From contig NW_020289975.1 of the NCBI RefSeq assembly GCF_003144245.1, positions 2,933,496-2,997,495 on the forward strand: DNA of 64,000 nt, read 5' to 3'. The notes under the pieces were generated by a model that was given only the letters and a program-made list of their open reading frames with translations, searched no databases and was not told the DNA's origin. Made by a program: the position numbers and the translations under genes. The stretch is from Jaminaea rosea. Taxonomy: Eukaryota; Basidiomycota; Exobasidiomycetes; Microstromatales. Shown piece by piece: positions 51,962 to 63,420 of the stretch; the first letter of the stretch is position 1, and each line of letters begins with the position of its first letter.

Positions 51962-52035
51962 CTGCGAGAGGGTAAAAGCAATGTCAGCAACTGGCGATGA
52001 GATCCTCGAATGATCCGACAGCAGTGCTCACTCAC
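51962..52035 (-). other. Candidate 5'-UTR intron upstream of RPS13
   Basis: On the minus strand AAG|GTGAGT at 52035 and TCTCGCAG ending at 51962 enclose 74 nt with a CTGAC branch-like site, the size and style of coding introns here. The base right after the acceptor begins GTGAGC, so an acceptor and a donor abut. Transcript evidence is lacking. Confidence 0.4.
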
Positions 52036-52951
52036 CTTACTTTGATGTCTTGACGAACCGGGGAAAGGAAGAGGACGAAGGGTGGTGGTAGTGAGGACAG
52101 GCAGCAGCGAGAACTTCGGACCGAGGGCGGGTGGGCCGATTCGAGGATCGACGCCAGCGCTGCACGTGACTTGAGCCTCATCCATTTTTGCGGCCGCAGA
52201 TTTCGAGGCACTGGAGCAGAGGTCCGTTTTGGCTGGCGCTGCACATCGCAGCCTCAGCTCAGGCTCAGGCTCAGCCTCTCAGACAGCGCGGGCGGGCGGC
52301 CAGGCCAGACGTGAGCTCATCAGCCTCGAGGCCGAGGATCCCACCTTGTCACCCTATCCCTCATCGCCACCACCAACCCGTGGGTATCATTTGCAGAGCA
52401 CGCATCGAGATGGCGAAACATTCGCTGCATTGGGAGTGCTACAGGCAGGCAGGCTGGCAGCGTGGCGCGGCATTGGCATCGACACATCGACGTATAGAGC
52501 AACGAGCGAGGCTGGCTGGCCGCGCGAGGCATGGAATGTTGGAGGAGATAGCATACCACTGTCAGCGAACGACGTGGGCAATGGTGCGAGGGGAAGATGA
52601 CGAATGAGGAGGGAAGAAGAGTGGACAGCATCGTAGCAGTTCGACGGAATGAAGAGGGCCTGCGTGTCGAGGCTTCACCTGCGATGGGTGCGCCGTCCTG
52701 CGCCTTCGACGTGCACCTCGTCCATACTCGTTCGCCAAAACGAGGACGACGATGATGGGCAGGTGGAACTAGTCTTCTGCGCCACCATCAGCGTCAGCCA
52801 CACTTGCCAGCACACGCCGCCACGCCACGCCAGCCACCCTCCCATCAGCGATCTCGCCATCCTCCATCTTGCCACTCGCTGCACCATCTCTCTCTTCAGA
52901 CACTGACCCTTTCCCTACCTCTCGCTCTAACAGCTCAACAAACAATCCAAA
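52036..52951. promoter_or_regulatory. Divergent promoter region, RPS13 / RPS30
   Basis: The rest of the 1.29 kb between two ribosomal protein genes. A GGCTCAGGCTCAGCCT-like run occurs near 52250-52275. CT-rich sequence precedes the RPS30 ATG. I found no site I can name with confidence, and no additional gene. Confidence 0.4.
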
Positions 52952-53222
52952 ATGGGAAAGGTCCACGGATCCCTCGCGCGTGCCGGTAAGGTCAAGTCGC
53001 AGACCCCCAAGGTCGAGAAGCAAGAGAAGGCAAAGGTCCCTCGCGGCAGGGCAAAGAAGAGGCTCTTGTACAACCGCCGGTGAGTAGGCTGTCGCGACCT
53101 CAACGCGCACTCATTGTCAGTCAGTGACTGACTCACCCTTTCCACCCGTCTCGCCCACTCGCAGCTTCGTCAACGTCGTCGCCGGCCCCGGTGGCAAGAG
53201 GAGGATGAACCCCAACAACTAA
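52952..53222 (+). CDS. RPS30: 40S ribosomal protein S30 (eS30)
   Basis: Exons 52952-53079 and 53165-53222; 85-nt intron, phase 2; 61 residues. Starts [20 protein letters not shown], continues [19 protein letters not shown] and ends [12 protein letters not shown], which is diagnostic for eS30. Highly basic small-subunit protein near the decoding site. There is no ubiquitin-like FUBI leader, as expected in fungi. Starts at the ATG at 52952, preceded by CAAAA, a normal fungal start context. Confidence 0.97.
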
Positions 53223-53708
53223 GCGTCCACCCTCTCACGAGGAGGAGCGCACGCACGCACGCACGCACGCATCGTAGCGCTACCTTGACGCTCTAGTTGG
53301 TTCTTCCGAGTCTCCATCATGTACAATCGCACACACACTACACCTCTTGACTTCAAATCGAGCACTCATCCACACATACACACGCATGACTGGGCGAGGT
53401 GGTACACAGCGAATAGCGTCATTAATGATTAAGGATAGGGGATAAAGACGAGGGGAAGACGAATGATTTGCCGGTAAGAAGGGATAGAGTATCGTGAGAT
53501 GAGCGTGCGCCATGCGTTGCGTTACACCGCCGCTGCTATTGCTGCCGCCGCTGCCGCCGCCGCCGCCGCCGCCGCCACCAACACCGCCTGCGTTGAAGGG
53601 ATGGGTATAGCAGAGCGAGGAAGGTCACGGGTCGGCCGCTGGCAGTCCTTTGCCCTTCCATTGCCTTCGTCGTACAGAGTCGTGCCGCCCGTTACGCTGC
53701 TGCCGTTA
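53223..53708. other. Spacer with (CGCA)n and (GCC)n repeats
   Basis: 486 bp between convergent RPS30 and the 1976-residue protein. CGCA tetramers at 53248-53271 lie in the likely RPS30 3' UTR; a GCC/GCT triplet run covers 53541-53578. No gene. Confidence 0.7.
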
Positions 53709-56700
53709 TCAGCTCTGCACACCTGCCCACACTCCATCCGCTGAGCCCCTCGTAGTCGCCTGGCCCCCCGCCAGGCTGGGCGAGGGCACCGTAGACCTTG
53801 CCGATGCTGACGTATTGGTGGAAGGGACCGCGCTACCCCTCTCTGCGTGTCCAGACTGGCCGAGAAGATTCATAATCTCGTCCTCAACACGACGACGCCC
53901 CGCGTCGCTCTGGCGCAGGAGTGAGGTGGTGGCAGAAGTGGACTTGCTGTTGAGTCCGCTGCCGTCCGGGCTGCTGGGGGAGAGGAAAGAGTCTCTGCCC
54001 TGCTGGCCAGTAGGGTCGTCCTCCTCCTCGCGATACGCGCGAGAGATGGGTCGCATCCCTGCCCCTACGTCAGAAGTACGAAGCTGTGCTCCTGGTTGCT
54101 CCGCTCCCTCTCCACCGACTGTTCCACCACCCTCCTCGAGCAACCTCCGCTTGACAGCATAGTACTGCTTAGGGTCAAAGAGGAACTTGCCGCCATCCTC
54201 GTGCTGTCGGGCCAGGGACTCGAGGAGTTGCTCTAGCTCGACATCATTGGTGTAGACCACTCGCGTGTCTAGTGCCTGATCGGCAAGACGGAGATTGAAG
54301 GCGCTCTGAGCTGCAGCCAGTCGCGCGTCTTCAGAGGAGAGGCGAGGTTGAGCTTCGTCTCCTTGCTGTTGAGCTGCTTGCCAAGGTGCGAGTGGCAAGT
54401 CGGGCATGCCTTCCTCGCCACCCTTGTACCCCTGCTTACGCTGTCTCATCGCCGCGGCTACGTTGCTCTCGGTCCTCTGTCTTTGGAAGAGACTGCGTGA
54501 GTCGTCCTCTCCGTCTCGTAGGAGGCCAGTGAAGGTTCGGCCACCTTCCTCAACGCTCGGTCGGCCCTGCTGCTGATACGTCGAATGTCCCGTAGCCTGC
54601 GGTAGGAGGCTGCCGTTGCTTGCATCGGCGTACGAGTCCCTGGGCGGTCGGTTGAGGAAAGAGAATTGCGATGCATCGCTGTTTCCCCTCGTGTGCCCGC
54701 CAGGAGGAGCAGCAGCCGTAGCGCCCTCTTCTCCGCTTCGTCTCTCGCCCTCGCCCTTGCCCAACCCAGCAATGATTTGCCAAACGACCGACCCGTCCGC
54801 CCTCTCCGTGACCTCAATATGACTGCCCGTGGGCACCTGCGCATGATTGAAGGCCGACGAGCCGGGGCGAGAACCGTCGTAGAGCGAAGCGCCATCGCGG
54901 TCTTCATCGCCGGCAGCGCCCGAAGGACCGATGTACATGTCGTAGAGGGAGCCGGCATACGAGCCGCCGTCAGCGCCACCAGTGGCGGTGGAGACGCGTC
55001 GCGTGCTGTTGGCGAAGCTGGGCGGTCGTAGGCTGGCGGCACCGAACTTGCTGGCGCGGGACATTCGCATGGTTGCTCTATTCGCTCCGCCGGCATTATC
55101 CTCTGATCGACGAATCTGCGACGAGGGTCGCGAAGCCTCATTGCCCGCGCCACTTCCACCGGCGATCAGAGCAGCGTAGCTTGCATTTGCCTCGTCGTCA
55201 TCAAACTCGCCTGCCTTGTTGGGGCGAGACTTGCGTCTTGAGGCGACCGACGGGGCGACAGAGGAGGCGACGCTGAGGCGGCGGCGTTGCTCTTCGTTGG
55301 CGGCGGCTTCGTTGGGGAAGATGAGAGTGCGACGAATGATGGTGTTGCGTGCAGAGGAGGAGGCGACGGCTGGGGCGATAGATCCGTTGGCTGGCGGGTC
55401 GCTCGTCGGGAGGCTGCCGGATGTGGCCGTGGACACGCGGTTCTGCGGTGCCGAGGAAGCTTGAAGCTGGGCTTGCTGTTGTTGGGGCTGCTTCCACGCG
55501 GGAGCAAAGCCGCCAAAATTGTCCTCCTGGATAGCTGCAGGGGAGCCCAGCAGACCCTTAGAGCCACCGCTCTCGTTCGCTGCGAGCGAGTGATCTGCAG
55601 TACTCGAGGTGCGCCAGCTATCCTCGTTGGCCAGGGGAGCAGATGGCCCAGACCAGTGTCCCAGCGCAGACGTCTCACTGCGGTCAACGATGGGGCTGGG
55701 CATCATCCCCGTCAGGCGACCAGCGGCACCGCTCTCCGGCAACGTCGAGTCTGTAGACAGGCCGCCCGCACCTCCAGCTCCTCGCCCTGCAGGGCCGGCA
55801 CTCTCGCCAATGCCGAAAGGCGAAGGGCCACGCATGGGTGTGCCCCTGTCAGGCAGCATCGCCGAGCCCGTTGCGCTATGATCAGCAGCAGAGAGGCTGG
55901 GCGACTGCTGAGTCACAGAGGGCGACCCTTCCTCGGTAGGCTTGCGTACGCGCATCCTCGACATGAGGCGACTGAGGCTGCCGTTACTGCTGGAAGCGGG
56001 CAGAGTCCCTGCAGCACTCCCTCCGCCGGAGCTCTTGATCGAAGCTGGGGTACCAGGAGCGACGAGGTTGCCTGCGGGTGCTGGCGCGCTTGCTGGCGCG
56101 CTTGCTGGAGGCTCACGTAGGGTGCGAGACGCTGGAGGCGTCCAAGCAGCCGCGGTACTTGCGGGCGCGGCAGATGTCGGGCTGGACCACTCTTCGGCTC
56201 TGGAGCTAGGCGTGTCCAATCGACCTCGATGACCGAAAGAGCTAGAGCGACGCATGTGCAGCAAGGTCGCAGGCATCGTCTTTGGATCGTTGCGGTAGTC
56301 GCTTGCTTGCCTGAATGGCGGGCGTCGTTGAGTCGCAGCGTCGGCCGTCTGACTGCGCGGTGACTTCTTGTTGACCGTCGGCTCAGGGATCGGTTGTGCG
56401 TGACCCATGTACTGGCTCGTCGTGAGCAGTTCGGGCGCGCCAATGAACTTGCCTGGGTTGCGCTTAGCCTTGCGCTTCGAGAGGATGCGCGACCTACGCG
56501 GCAGGAGATGAGGGCCGCCATCTCCTGAGTGAGGGCCTTTCAGCGCGGCCGTAGCAGCTTGGGCTTGCGCGGCGACGTCATCCACGAGATTGGGGGTGAA
56601 GCCTTGCCCCTGGCGTGGGGAGCGGGAGTCTGACCATACCGACTGGGCGGAATGAGGGCTGCTCATGTTGGCGGCTGCGCTGGCGTTGGCGTTCCCACCC

Positions 56701-59700
56701 GCGCTGGCGTACGGATGGCCCTGCTGCATCGATGGGTACGACTCGTCGTCGTAGCCACCCTCGGCATCGTCCTCTTCGATTGCGGGAGCGAACAGCCCAC
56801 CGTAGTCGTGCGATGTGCTGCCTCCGGCGGCACGGCTATGCCCATCGGAGAAGCTTTCAAAGTTGGCCGCCTTGTCGAGTGCCTGCTCAAGCGACATAGA
56901 GTAGGAGACGCTGTCTGGCTGGATGCCGTTGAGGATGTTGAGGTCCTGAATCGTGGGCAGGCCGCCTGATGTGCGGCCAGGTGGTGGAGACGTAGGGCGA
57001 TGACTAGACGTGACGTCATACATGACTTCGCGACCTTTGAAGGAGCGCTGCGAGTTGGAGTGGGACATTCGCGCAGATTGACTGGCAGGCCAAGCAGAAT
57101 CCTCGCTGGACGTGACTTGAGCTGTTGGGCCTCGAGACGGTGAGCTTGGCGTCGATCCGCTAATCGAGCCTCCCCTCACTCGCTCAGCTGCAATCTGTCT
57201 CGCCCTCTCTCGCGCCTTTTCAAGCTTGACAGGCGAGACTGGTGAGAGAGGCTGCACTAATGCACTCTGCGCTGGCCGTTCTGGTGACAGAGGCTGCACC
57301 GTTGCCGTCTGCGCTGGCCGCTCTGGCGACATCGGCGGCGGTATCGCGTTTGGGTGCGAGGCAGGGAGTGGGATGGGCGGGGCGATAGGTCCAATAGGTC
57401 CCATGCCATGACGCTGGCTGACGGAGCGGACAAGGTTGGCCTGGATCTCTGCAAGCTGATTGACCGTATCGCCGTTGAACTGGCTAGCGGCCTCTGCGGG
57501 CGGCATATGGCTGACCGGGCGGTACTCGTCCATTGTCGGTACGAGGGATGAAGTCTGTCCGGCACCGAGTCCACGAGATCCGCTCGCAGCCGCGTCCCCT
57601 TCTTCTGTGCCCATGTTGCGGGCCACCTTGGCCCACACATCGTCGACTTCAGGCTCCTGTTCGAATTGCCTCTCAAAGTCGGAGATGTTCGACTCGCTCC
57701 CACCGCCAATGCTTCCAACGTCGCTGGGCGAAGCCAGGCTCGGCTGGCCGTACGTCTGCCGCCAGCGTTGTGCGAGGATAGGGTCGTGGGTCGGCGGCTG
57801 AGGAAAGAGACCGCCCGTGGTTGGACTCAGGACATCCTCCTGCGATGCATTGATTGCCCGCTGCGTGTCGACGTTGGCTGGCGGAGGCTGGCGCCGGACG
57901 ATGCTGCTGAAGCCTTGCGAGGGAGTGTTCGTGGTCGCAGCCAAGGCGCTCGACGCAGCAGCGAGGCTGCCGTCATTGACCAAGGGAGCGCGATCTGAAG
58001 TTGACCCGGCGGGCGTCGATGGGCTGTTTCTGAAGCCGCTTGCGTATTCGAGGGGCAGCGTCGTCTTGATGCCTCCGCCAGCTGAAGGGAAGTAGCGCTG
58101 ACTTCTCGCCGCGATGTTCCCAGCGGAGATAACTGAGGCGCTCGTGCCGCTGCTAGAGGAAGGTGGGGTACTCGCAGCGAGGCTCGCGTTGCCGGCAGAC
58201 GAGGGCTGTACGGGTCTTCGTGGAGCTGAGTTTGCAGCGCCTTGCACCCTAGGCGTCGTCATGACTTCTGGCCTAGGGGTCTGCTCCAGCTGAGGGGTGC
58301 GTTGGACGTCTTCGTGAATGGCGACGCTGGTAGCCGTTTCTTCCTTGGCGGATCTGAACGACTCGCCGTCCGAGTCTGATGCCTCCTTGCCGCGTGAAGT
58401 CAAGCCTCGTAGGAGGTGACTCTCGTCGCTGACCTCGTCGTCCGCTTCATCCCCACGATTCGAGCGAGTCGCCATACCTTCTGCGAAGAGATTCTCCCCC
58501 GCCAACGAGTGGCCGCGACTTTGCTCCTCGTCTTCCATCTCATCCTCGCCGCCGTCTTCTCCGTCCTCCTCGTCCGACTCCTCTGCGGAGATGGCGTCGA
58601 TCTCGTAATCGCCGTCGTCTCCCGGTGCGCCGCCAAAGCGAGGCAAGCTGCCAGGTGACACGATGCCGATGACCTCCTCGAGGGCGGTGCTGACTCGGCG
58701 AAAGGCTTCCGGAGAGAGAGCGGACAAGAGCTGCGATTGACGCTGTGGTTGTTGGAGGGTGGGAGGAGCGAGGTGTGCGCCGCTTCGCTGCGCAGCGACC
58801 TGTGACTGCGCATCGCCAAAGCCGCCTGGCACAGCAACATCGTCCTGAACCGCTCTCTCCTCTTCGGGGTACTGCAGCTCTACTTCTTCTTCTTGCGTTC
58901 CCTCGTCCTCCTCCTGCTGCTCCTCCTGCTGCTCCTCCTCCTCCTCTTCCTCCTCGATGGGACTCGCCATGCTAGCTACCTTGCTCTTGTCGAGGCTGCG
59001 CAAGTAGGCATTGTCCCTCTCTGAGCTCCTACCAGAGAAGAGACTGCCGCTGCCGCTCGACGGAAAGCTCGAGACGTTCTTGAGCTCGCCGAGACTCTCT
59101 GTCAAGGAGCCTATGCGGTCGGCTGCCGAAGACCTCTCACCAGTCGAGGATGCATACGATGCGCCGAAGCCGTCGCTACCGGATCCGACGGTGAATCGAT
59201 CGCGATTGGTATCGCCATCCTGGCCATTCGCCTGCGCAAAGAGCGTCTGCTGTCTCATCTGGTCGATGATCTCGTCCTCTTCTTGCTCGGTGAGGAAGTT
59301 TCCCCCTGGCTGGCCAGTAGCGCGTGCTCTGGCTCTCTGAGCTCGAAGCTGCGCTCGCATTGCGTCAGGAGTAACCATGGTACCGTCTGGGGCTCGTAGA
59401 AGTGTGAAGCGACGAGTGAGGTGGGGCATGATTAGTGATGTGCCTGCGAGGATGGGATGGGGCGGGTAGAGCACGGGATGTCAGTCCGGCGTCTCTGCGA
59501 CTTCCTTCGAGCGCATGTCATCCTCACGGTAGTCGCTCTCTGGTGGTAGGGAGAGGAGTGCTCCTGACGACGACGACGACGTTGATGCAGCATTGTCATT
59601 CTCGTGTCTTTGCTGTTGTTGCTGCTGCTCCTTCATCTGCTGATTGCGCTGGGCGAGACCGATGCGAATGCCTCCCGGCTTCGAGGGCTGGCGAGCTTTT

Positions 59701-59723
59701 CGCCGGAAAGGGTTGGATAGCAT
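53709..59723 (-). CDS. Large conserved fungal protein, unknown function
   Basis: Exons 59528-59723 and 53709-59443; 84-nt intron (GTGAGG...TCGCAG, phase 1); 1976 residues. The join restores a continuous start: FRRKARQPSKPGGIRIGLA (exon 1), then SDYRTSLIMPHLTRRFTLL. I recall this combination from N-termini of uncharacterised fungal proteins; that is memory, not a search. An acidic, Gln-rich run follows (~220-250). Most of the protein is Ser/Ala/Gly-rich and disordered, with many SP and RS sites. The C-terminal ~150 residues are more ordered: DTRVVYTNDVELEQLLESLA, KFLFDPKQYYAVKRRLLEE. No catalytic motif or membrane segment is visible. Size and phospho-site density suggest a scaffold, possibly at the cell cortex, but that is inference. 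Confidence 0.75.
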
Positions 59724-59794
59724 GGTGTGGTATCGCGATGGTGGATGGCGGCGGCGGCAATGAGGATGATGATGACAAAGAGAGGTCGCGGCCC

Positions 59795-59833
<39 letters not shown>

Positions 59834-60510
59834 AGTTGGATACGAGGGAAGCGAGGGCTAATGCCGGCTGCGAAGGGGGGAGATGAGAGGGCGGGCGGCA
59901 GCGGCAATCGAGGGCCACTCGGCGGCGGCAATGAAGTGGGCACAGATGGAAGAGCCCCGACAAAAGCTGATCTTGCGGGCTGCGGAGCCGCAGGTCGAGA
60001 TGATGCAGAGTAGAGAGAGTGATGAGGAAGAAGAGACCGCCTCGCTCGCTCGCTACCTCGGGGACTGTACGTTGCCCTCTTGCTTGCCGTCCGTCGTCGT
60101 CGTCGACGTTGCCGGGCCAAAGGGAACGACGCACGTAGATTATTTCGAGGTCCGACGCCAGAGATGAAGGAAGCGGCAGAGGAGAGCGGCAACAGGCCTG
60201 TCAACGAGCAAGACGCGGGCAAAGACGCGGAAGAGGACCGAGAAAGACGCGGGCGCGGACGATGATGCAGGGCGAGCGGCACCACCACCCCATCTCTAAG
60301 TTTGGGTCTCGCAGCCAGACCGTAGCGAGTGTGAGGTGAAGCAGGGATGCGATTTAAAAGGGAAGGATGCAGGATCAATAGCAGTCCTGCGAGATGTGAA
60401 TGGGATAAACAAGGGGCAACAAATCCCCAGCGATCACTGTAAGCTACGCGGTGGTATCGAGGAGCAGCGGGAATACGGGCGCGCATCACCATCGTCACCA
60501 CACATGCAGC
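59724..60510. other. Upstream region with (GCT)12 repeat
   Basis: 787 bp between the large gene's start and the 3' end of the DUF2235 gene. Open frames through the triplet run (poly-Ser or poly-Gln) look artefactual. A promoter and 5' UTR are expected in the left part. Confidence 0.5.
59797..59832. repeat. (GCT)12 triplet run
   Basis: Twelve GCT units about 75 nt upstream of the ATG of the 1976-residue protein; read as CAG on its sense strand, likely in its 5' UTR. Confidence 0.9.
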
Positions 60511-62328
60511 TCAGTGGACAATCTGCCAGATGGCCTCATCATCCGCCGTCGCCTTGACACGGTATCCCTCCTTAGCCCACCTCTCCCTCTGCCTCACCGA
60601 AAAGTGCATCTTGGGCTCCGTCTCCCTCACAGTACGGTACCGCCCGCGATTCAACCCAATCTTCTTACGCCATATCCCCGTCTCCTTGTCCTGGATACGG
60701 TACTTGATGGGCCAGGCCAGCTCGAGGATCCACCACACCTTGGCCTGCTTGAGCTGGTCGTTGAGCGACGCAATCGAGTCAAAGTAGTCCTCGTGCGCCT
60801 CATCGAGGATGTCGAGTTCATCGACCGGGGAGCCGTTCTCACAGACGCCGCGTACCATTGAGCGTCGGGAGTCGAGAGTAGGCAAGTCGCCACGCGCATG
60901 CCTCTCGAGGTAATTGGGAGATGGCCCAACTGCAGGCTCGCTGCGGGGGAGCACCTTGGGGTATAGCGTCTCGACGTCGAGGCCATGCTCTGCCAGGACG
61001 TCGGTACGGTAGAGCAAGCCCGTATTGCACTTGAAGGTCTCGCGGATCATCCAGCGCAGCGGGATGCGTGATGCTTGGTGACGCTCCGAGTTGGGGACAG
61101 CACCGCCGCCTACATCTGCGTGGCTGCCAGCAAACCAGACCTGCGCGGGCGCAGCGTAGAAGAAGATCAGCAAAGCTGGAATTCGCGCGTTGAAGGTTCG
61201 GTCCCGACTCACCTCCTCGACGTCAGTCTGGAACGGAGGACGACCCCACTCCCTGGCATCCTTCTCCTTGAATTCCTTGATCAGGTTCAATTGCCGCTGA
61301 CTCTTCTTCACCTTGCGCTTAGAGTCGCCGAGGTCCTCAGCCGTATTCGCGTCTCGGAGGGTGGTGGACGAGTTGGACGTGGCTAGCGAGCTGGGATCGG
61401 TCGTAGAAGGGCTCATCTGCTGCGACTGCTGCGCTTTCGTGGTCTTCGCTGGCGGCGCACCCTGCTCTGCGTTATCGTAGAGCCCCTCAAGATCAAAGGT
61501 ACCGTACACTCCGTAGCTCGACTCGCGGCCAGACGAATCGACGTGGGTGCCTCGTCCTGCACCTCGAGTGCGGCGACGATGCTCGCGAACGGCATCCTCG
61601 GTCTCACTTCCCTTCTTGGCCTTGGCTGGATGGCGTTGGTACCAGTGATTGGCCTTAAATTTTGCTCGGCGCTCGTCGAGGGCGAGAGCGTGACGAAAGA
61701 AGGCGACGGAGGAATTGTCGCTCTTGGCTAGAGGTAGGATACGAGGGATGACTCCCACGCTGGCCACCGTGTCCCAGCAACCCAAGAAGTGCACGTTGAC
61801 GTCGATGGAAAAGGTACGCTTGAAGTCGGCGCTCATCTGCCATCCGTATGCGCTATCATCGCAGTACCAATCGTATGCAAAGGGAAGCTGAGCGATGTTG
61901 TGCCTGGGGAGCAAGCCGACCTTGGTGAGCATACCGCAGAGAGCTCGCGCCGTGTATGCTCCCCTCGAGAAGCCCAGCACGCTGATCTTGTCACCCTCTC
62001 TGTACGTCTGCATCAGGAATTGGTATGCCTCCTTGACGTGTGTGCCGAGTGAAGAGCCGATAGCCATGTCGAGGGCAGCAGAGAAGCCGGTCTTCAAGGA
62101 GCTCTTGGCAGATGAGGTGTAGGTGCCGACACCGCATTGATAGTAGCAGAGCTGGCGCGGGTCGTCCTTGCGTAGGGCTTGGAACAGCTTGACGACGTTG
62201 CTGTTGTCGCCGTCGAACATGTCACCGGTCCCATCGCATAGGAGGCAGATGACGCGGGGGGGGGGCGTCGATGCTGTTGTAGAGTCAGCGACGGCTTCCA
62301 CCGTGGCTGGTATGCGTCGGAGCACCAT
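60511..62328 (-). CDS. DUF2235 alpha/beta hydrolase
   Basis: Exons 61213-62328 and 60511-61140; 72-nt intron (GTGAGT...GCGCAG, phase 0); 581 residues. DUF2235 (T6SS phospholipase effector-like) hydrolase family, common in fungi. Family start ICLLCDGTGDMFDG (27-40), nucleophile elbow GFSRG with Ser121 in LGFSRGAYTARALCG, then FLGCWDTVASVG and VWFAGSHADVGGG, carrying the likely acid Asp and His. The intron is a multiple of three with no stop, so the frame reads through it, but only removal gives VEEVWFAGSHADVGGG as in the family. A charged linker separates the two halves (~235-370). No signal peptide or transmembrane segment is seen. Substrate is unknown; lipid ester hydrolysis is inferred from relatives. 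Confidence 0.88.
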   Translation of the reverse strand: MVLRRIPATVEAVADSTTASTPPPRVICLLCDGTGDMFDGDNSNVVKLFQALRKDDPRQLCYYQCGVGTYTSSAKSSLKTGFSAALDMAIGSSLGTHVKEAYQFLMQTYREGDKISVLGFSRGAYTARALCGMLTKVGLLPRHNIAQLPFAYDWYCDDSAYGWQMSADFKRTFSIDVNVHFLGCWDTVASVGVIPRILPLAKSDNSSVAFFRHALALDERRAKFKANHWYQRHPAKAKKGSETEDAVREHRRRTRGAGRGTHVDSSGRESSYGVYGTFDLEGLYDNAEQGAPPAKTTKAQQSQQMSPSTTDPSSLATSNSSTTLRDANTAEDLGDSKRKVKKSQRQLNLIKEFKEKDAREWGRPPFQTDVEEVSRDRTFNARIPALLIFFYAAPAQVWFAGSHADVGGGAVPNSERHQASRIPLRWMIRETFKCNTGLLYRTDVLAEHGLDVETLYPKVLPRSEPAVGPSPNYLERHARGDLPTLDSRRSMVRGVCENGSPVDELDILDEAHEDYFDSIASLNDQLKQAKVWWILELAWPIKYRIQDKETGIWRKKIGLNRGRYRTVRETEPKMHFSVRQRERWAKEGYRVKATADDEAIWQIVH

Positions 62329-63420
62329 GATCGTGGATGGAAGAAGACAAGAAGGGGAGCAGGCTATTGACGATGTGTTGTCCCACCCACGATTGTCTCA
62401 GATTCGGTGCTTCGCTCGGTCTCACATCACGACAACGCCTCGCGCGGCCCCGCGTTCTGTTCTTCCTTGGCTGAAAGACAAGGAGCACCGCGACTTCCTC
62501 TCATTCACATTGCTTCGACCTGTGAATAGATCGCCGACACCTCGCCGCCTACTCTCGCACGAAGATCCCTCGCGCACCATCGCCGCTTTCTCATCACACC
62601 TCGTCCCGAGAGGCGATTCATCCGCTGCGAACACGCATCCCGCTGACCAATGACGTTGAGAAGGGCGTTGTCAAAAGAGGAAGGAGCTCCAAAAGCCGAC
62701 TCACTTCGACCCAGGTAGACTACTGCCGGCAACGCAGCGCTCGACGCCCCCCTTTGCCCCGCTGCCGTCATCATCGCGATGTGATATCAAGATGGCATGC
62801 ATGCTCGAGTCGGCCCTGCAATGACCTCTTGAATTGGTGCGCTCTTGGTGCGCTCTTGTCGCGCTCTTCGTTTGCTCTACTAACGAGTCGTTCTGCGCGT
62901 GAACAAGGTTCAGGAAGATTTGTGTTGGTCGCTTAGAGTAGAGGAGCGTCGGCAGGCTGGGACGGAGAACGGGTGCGTGGGAGGTCAGGGCCTTGAGTGC
63001 TTTCCTTCATTGGCCGGCGCTGCGCTGCGAGGTGGACTTGCACATGCGAGAAGTCGATGCGTGCACAGGCCGCCTCCCAGCCCGCGTTTCGCGAGAGGGA
63101 GAGAGGAAGGAGGCATCGAGGGTCGAGTGAGAGTGCGACTATCGCTTCGTCTCCTCGAAGCCGTCTCGGTCATTTGTCACCTGGCGGACAAAGGCGCGGG
63201 CAGCCTCGCCATTGCCCAGCAACTCAGCATCGACAGGCAAAGCATCGCTGATCGAGTCTCTACGCACCTGGCCACGATGCCCGCCGCTTTTGCTAATCAG
63301 AGGTTGGGCGCTCGTTCGTCGTGGCTGCCGCCGTCCTCGCTACGCCGTCCCCGCCACGATTGGCATATACCCAAGAGAGGAGATCAACTCTTCTTGACCT
63401 CTTACTAGTCCATACCCATC
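62329..63420. other. Divergent intergenic region
   Basis: 1.09 kb between the divergent DUF2235 and Ppo-type genes. No open frame with convincing features. CATATAC at 63365-63371, about 50 nt before the ATG at 63421, is a weak TATA-like candidate. Confidence 0.45.

Noticed and set aside
59596-60501. 301-codon frame with a Ser run on the minus strand
   Set aside because: Driven by the (GCT)n repeat, it overlaps the start of the large gene in a different frame and has no conserved features.
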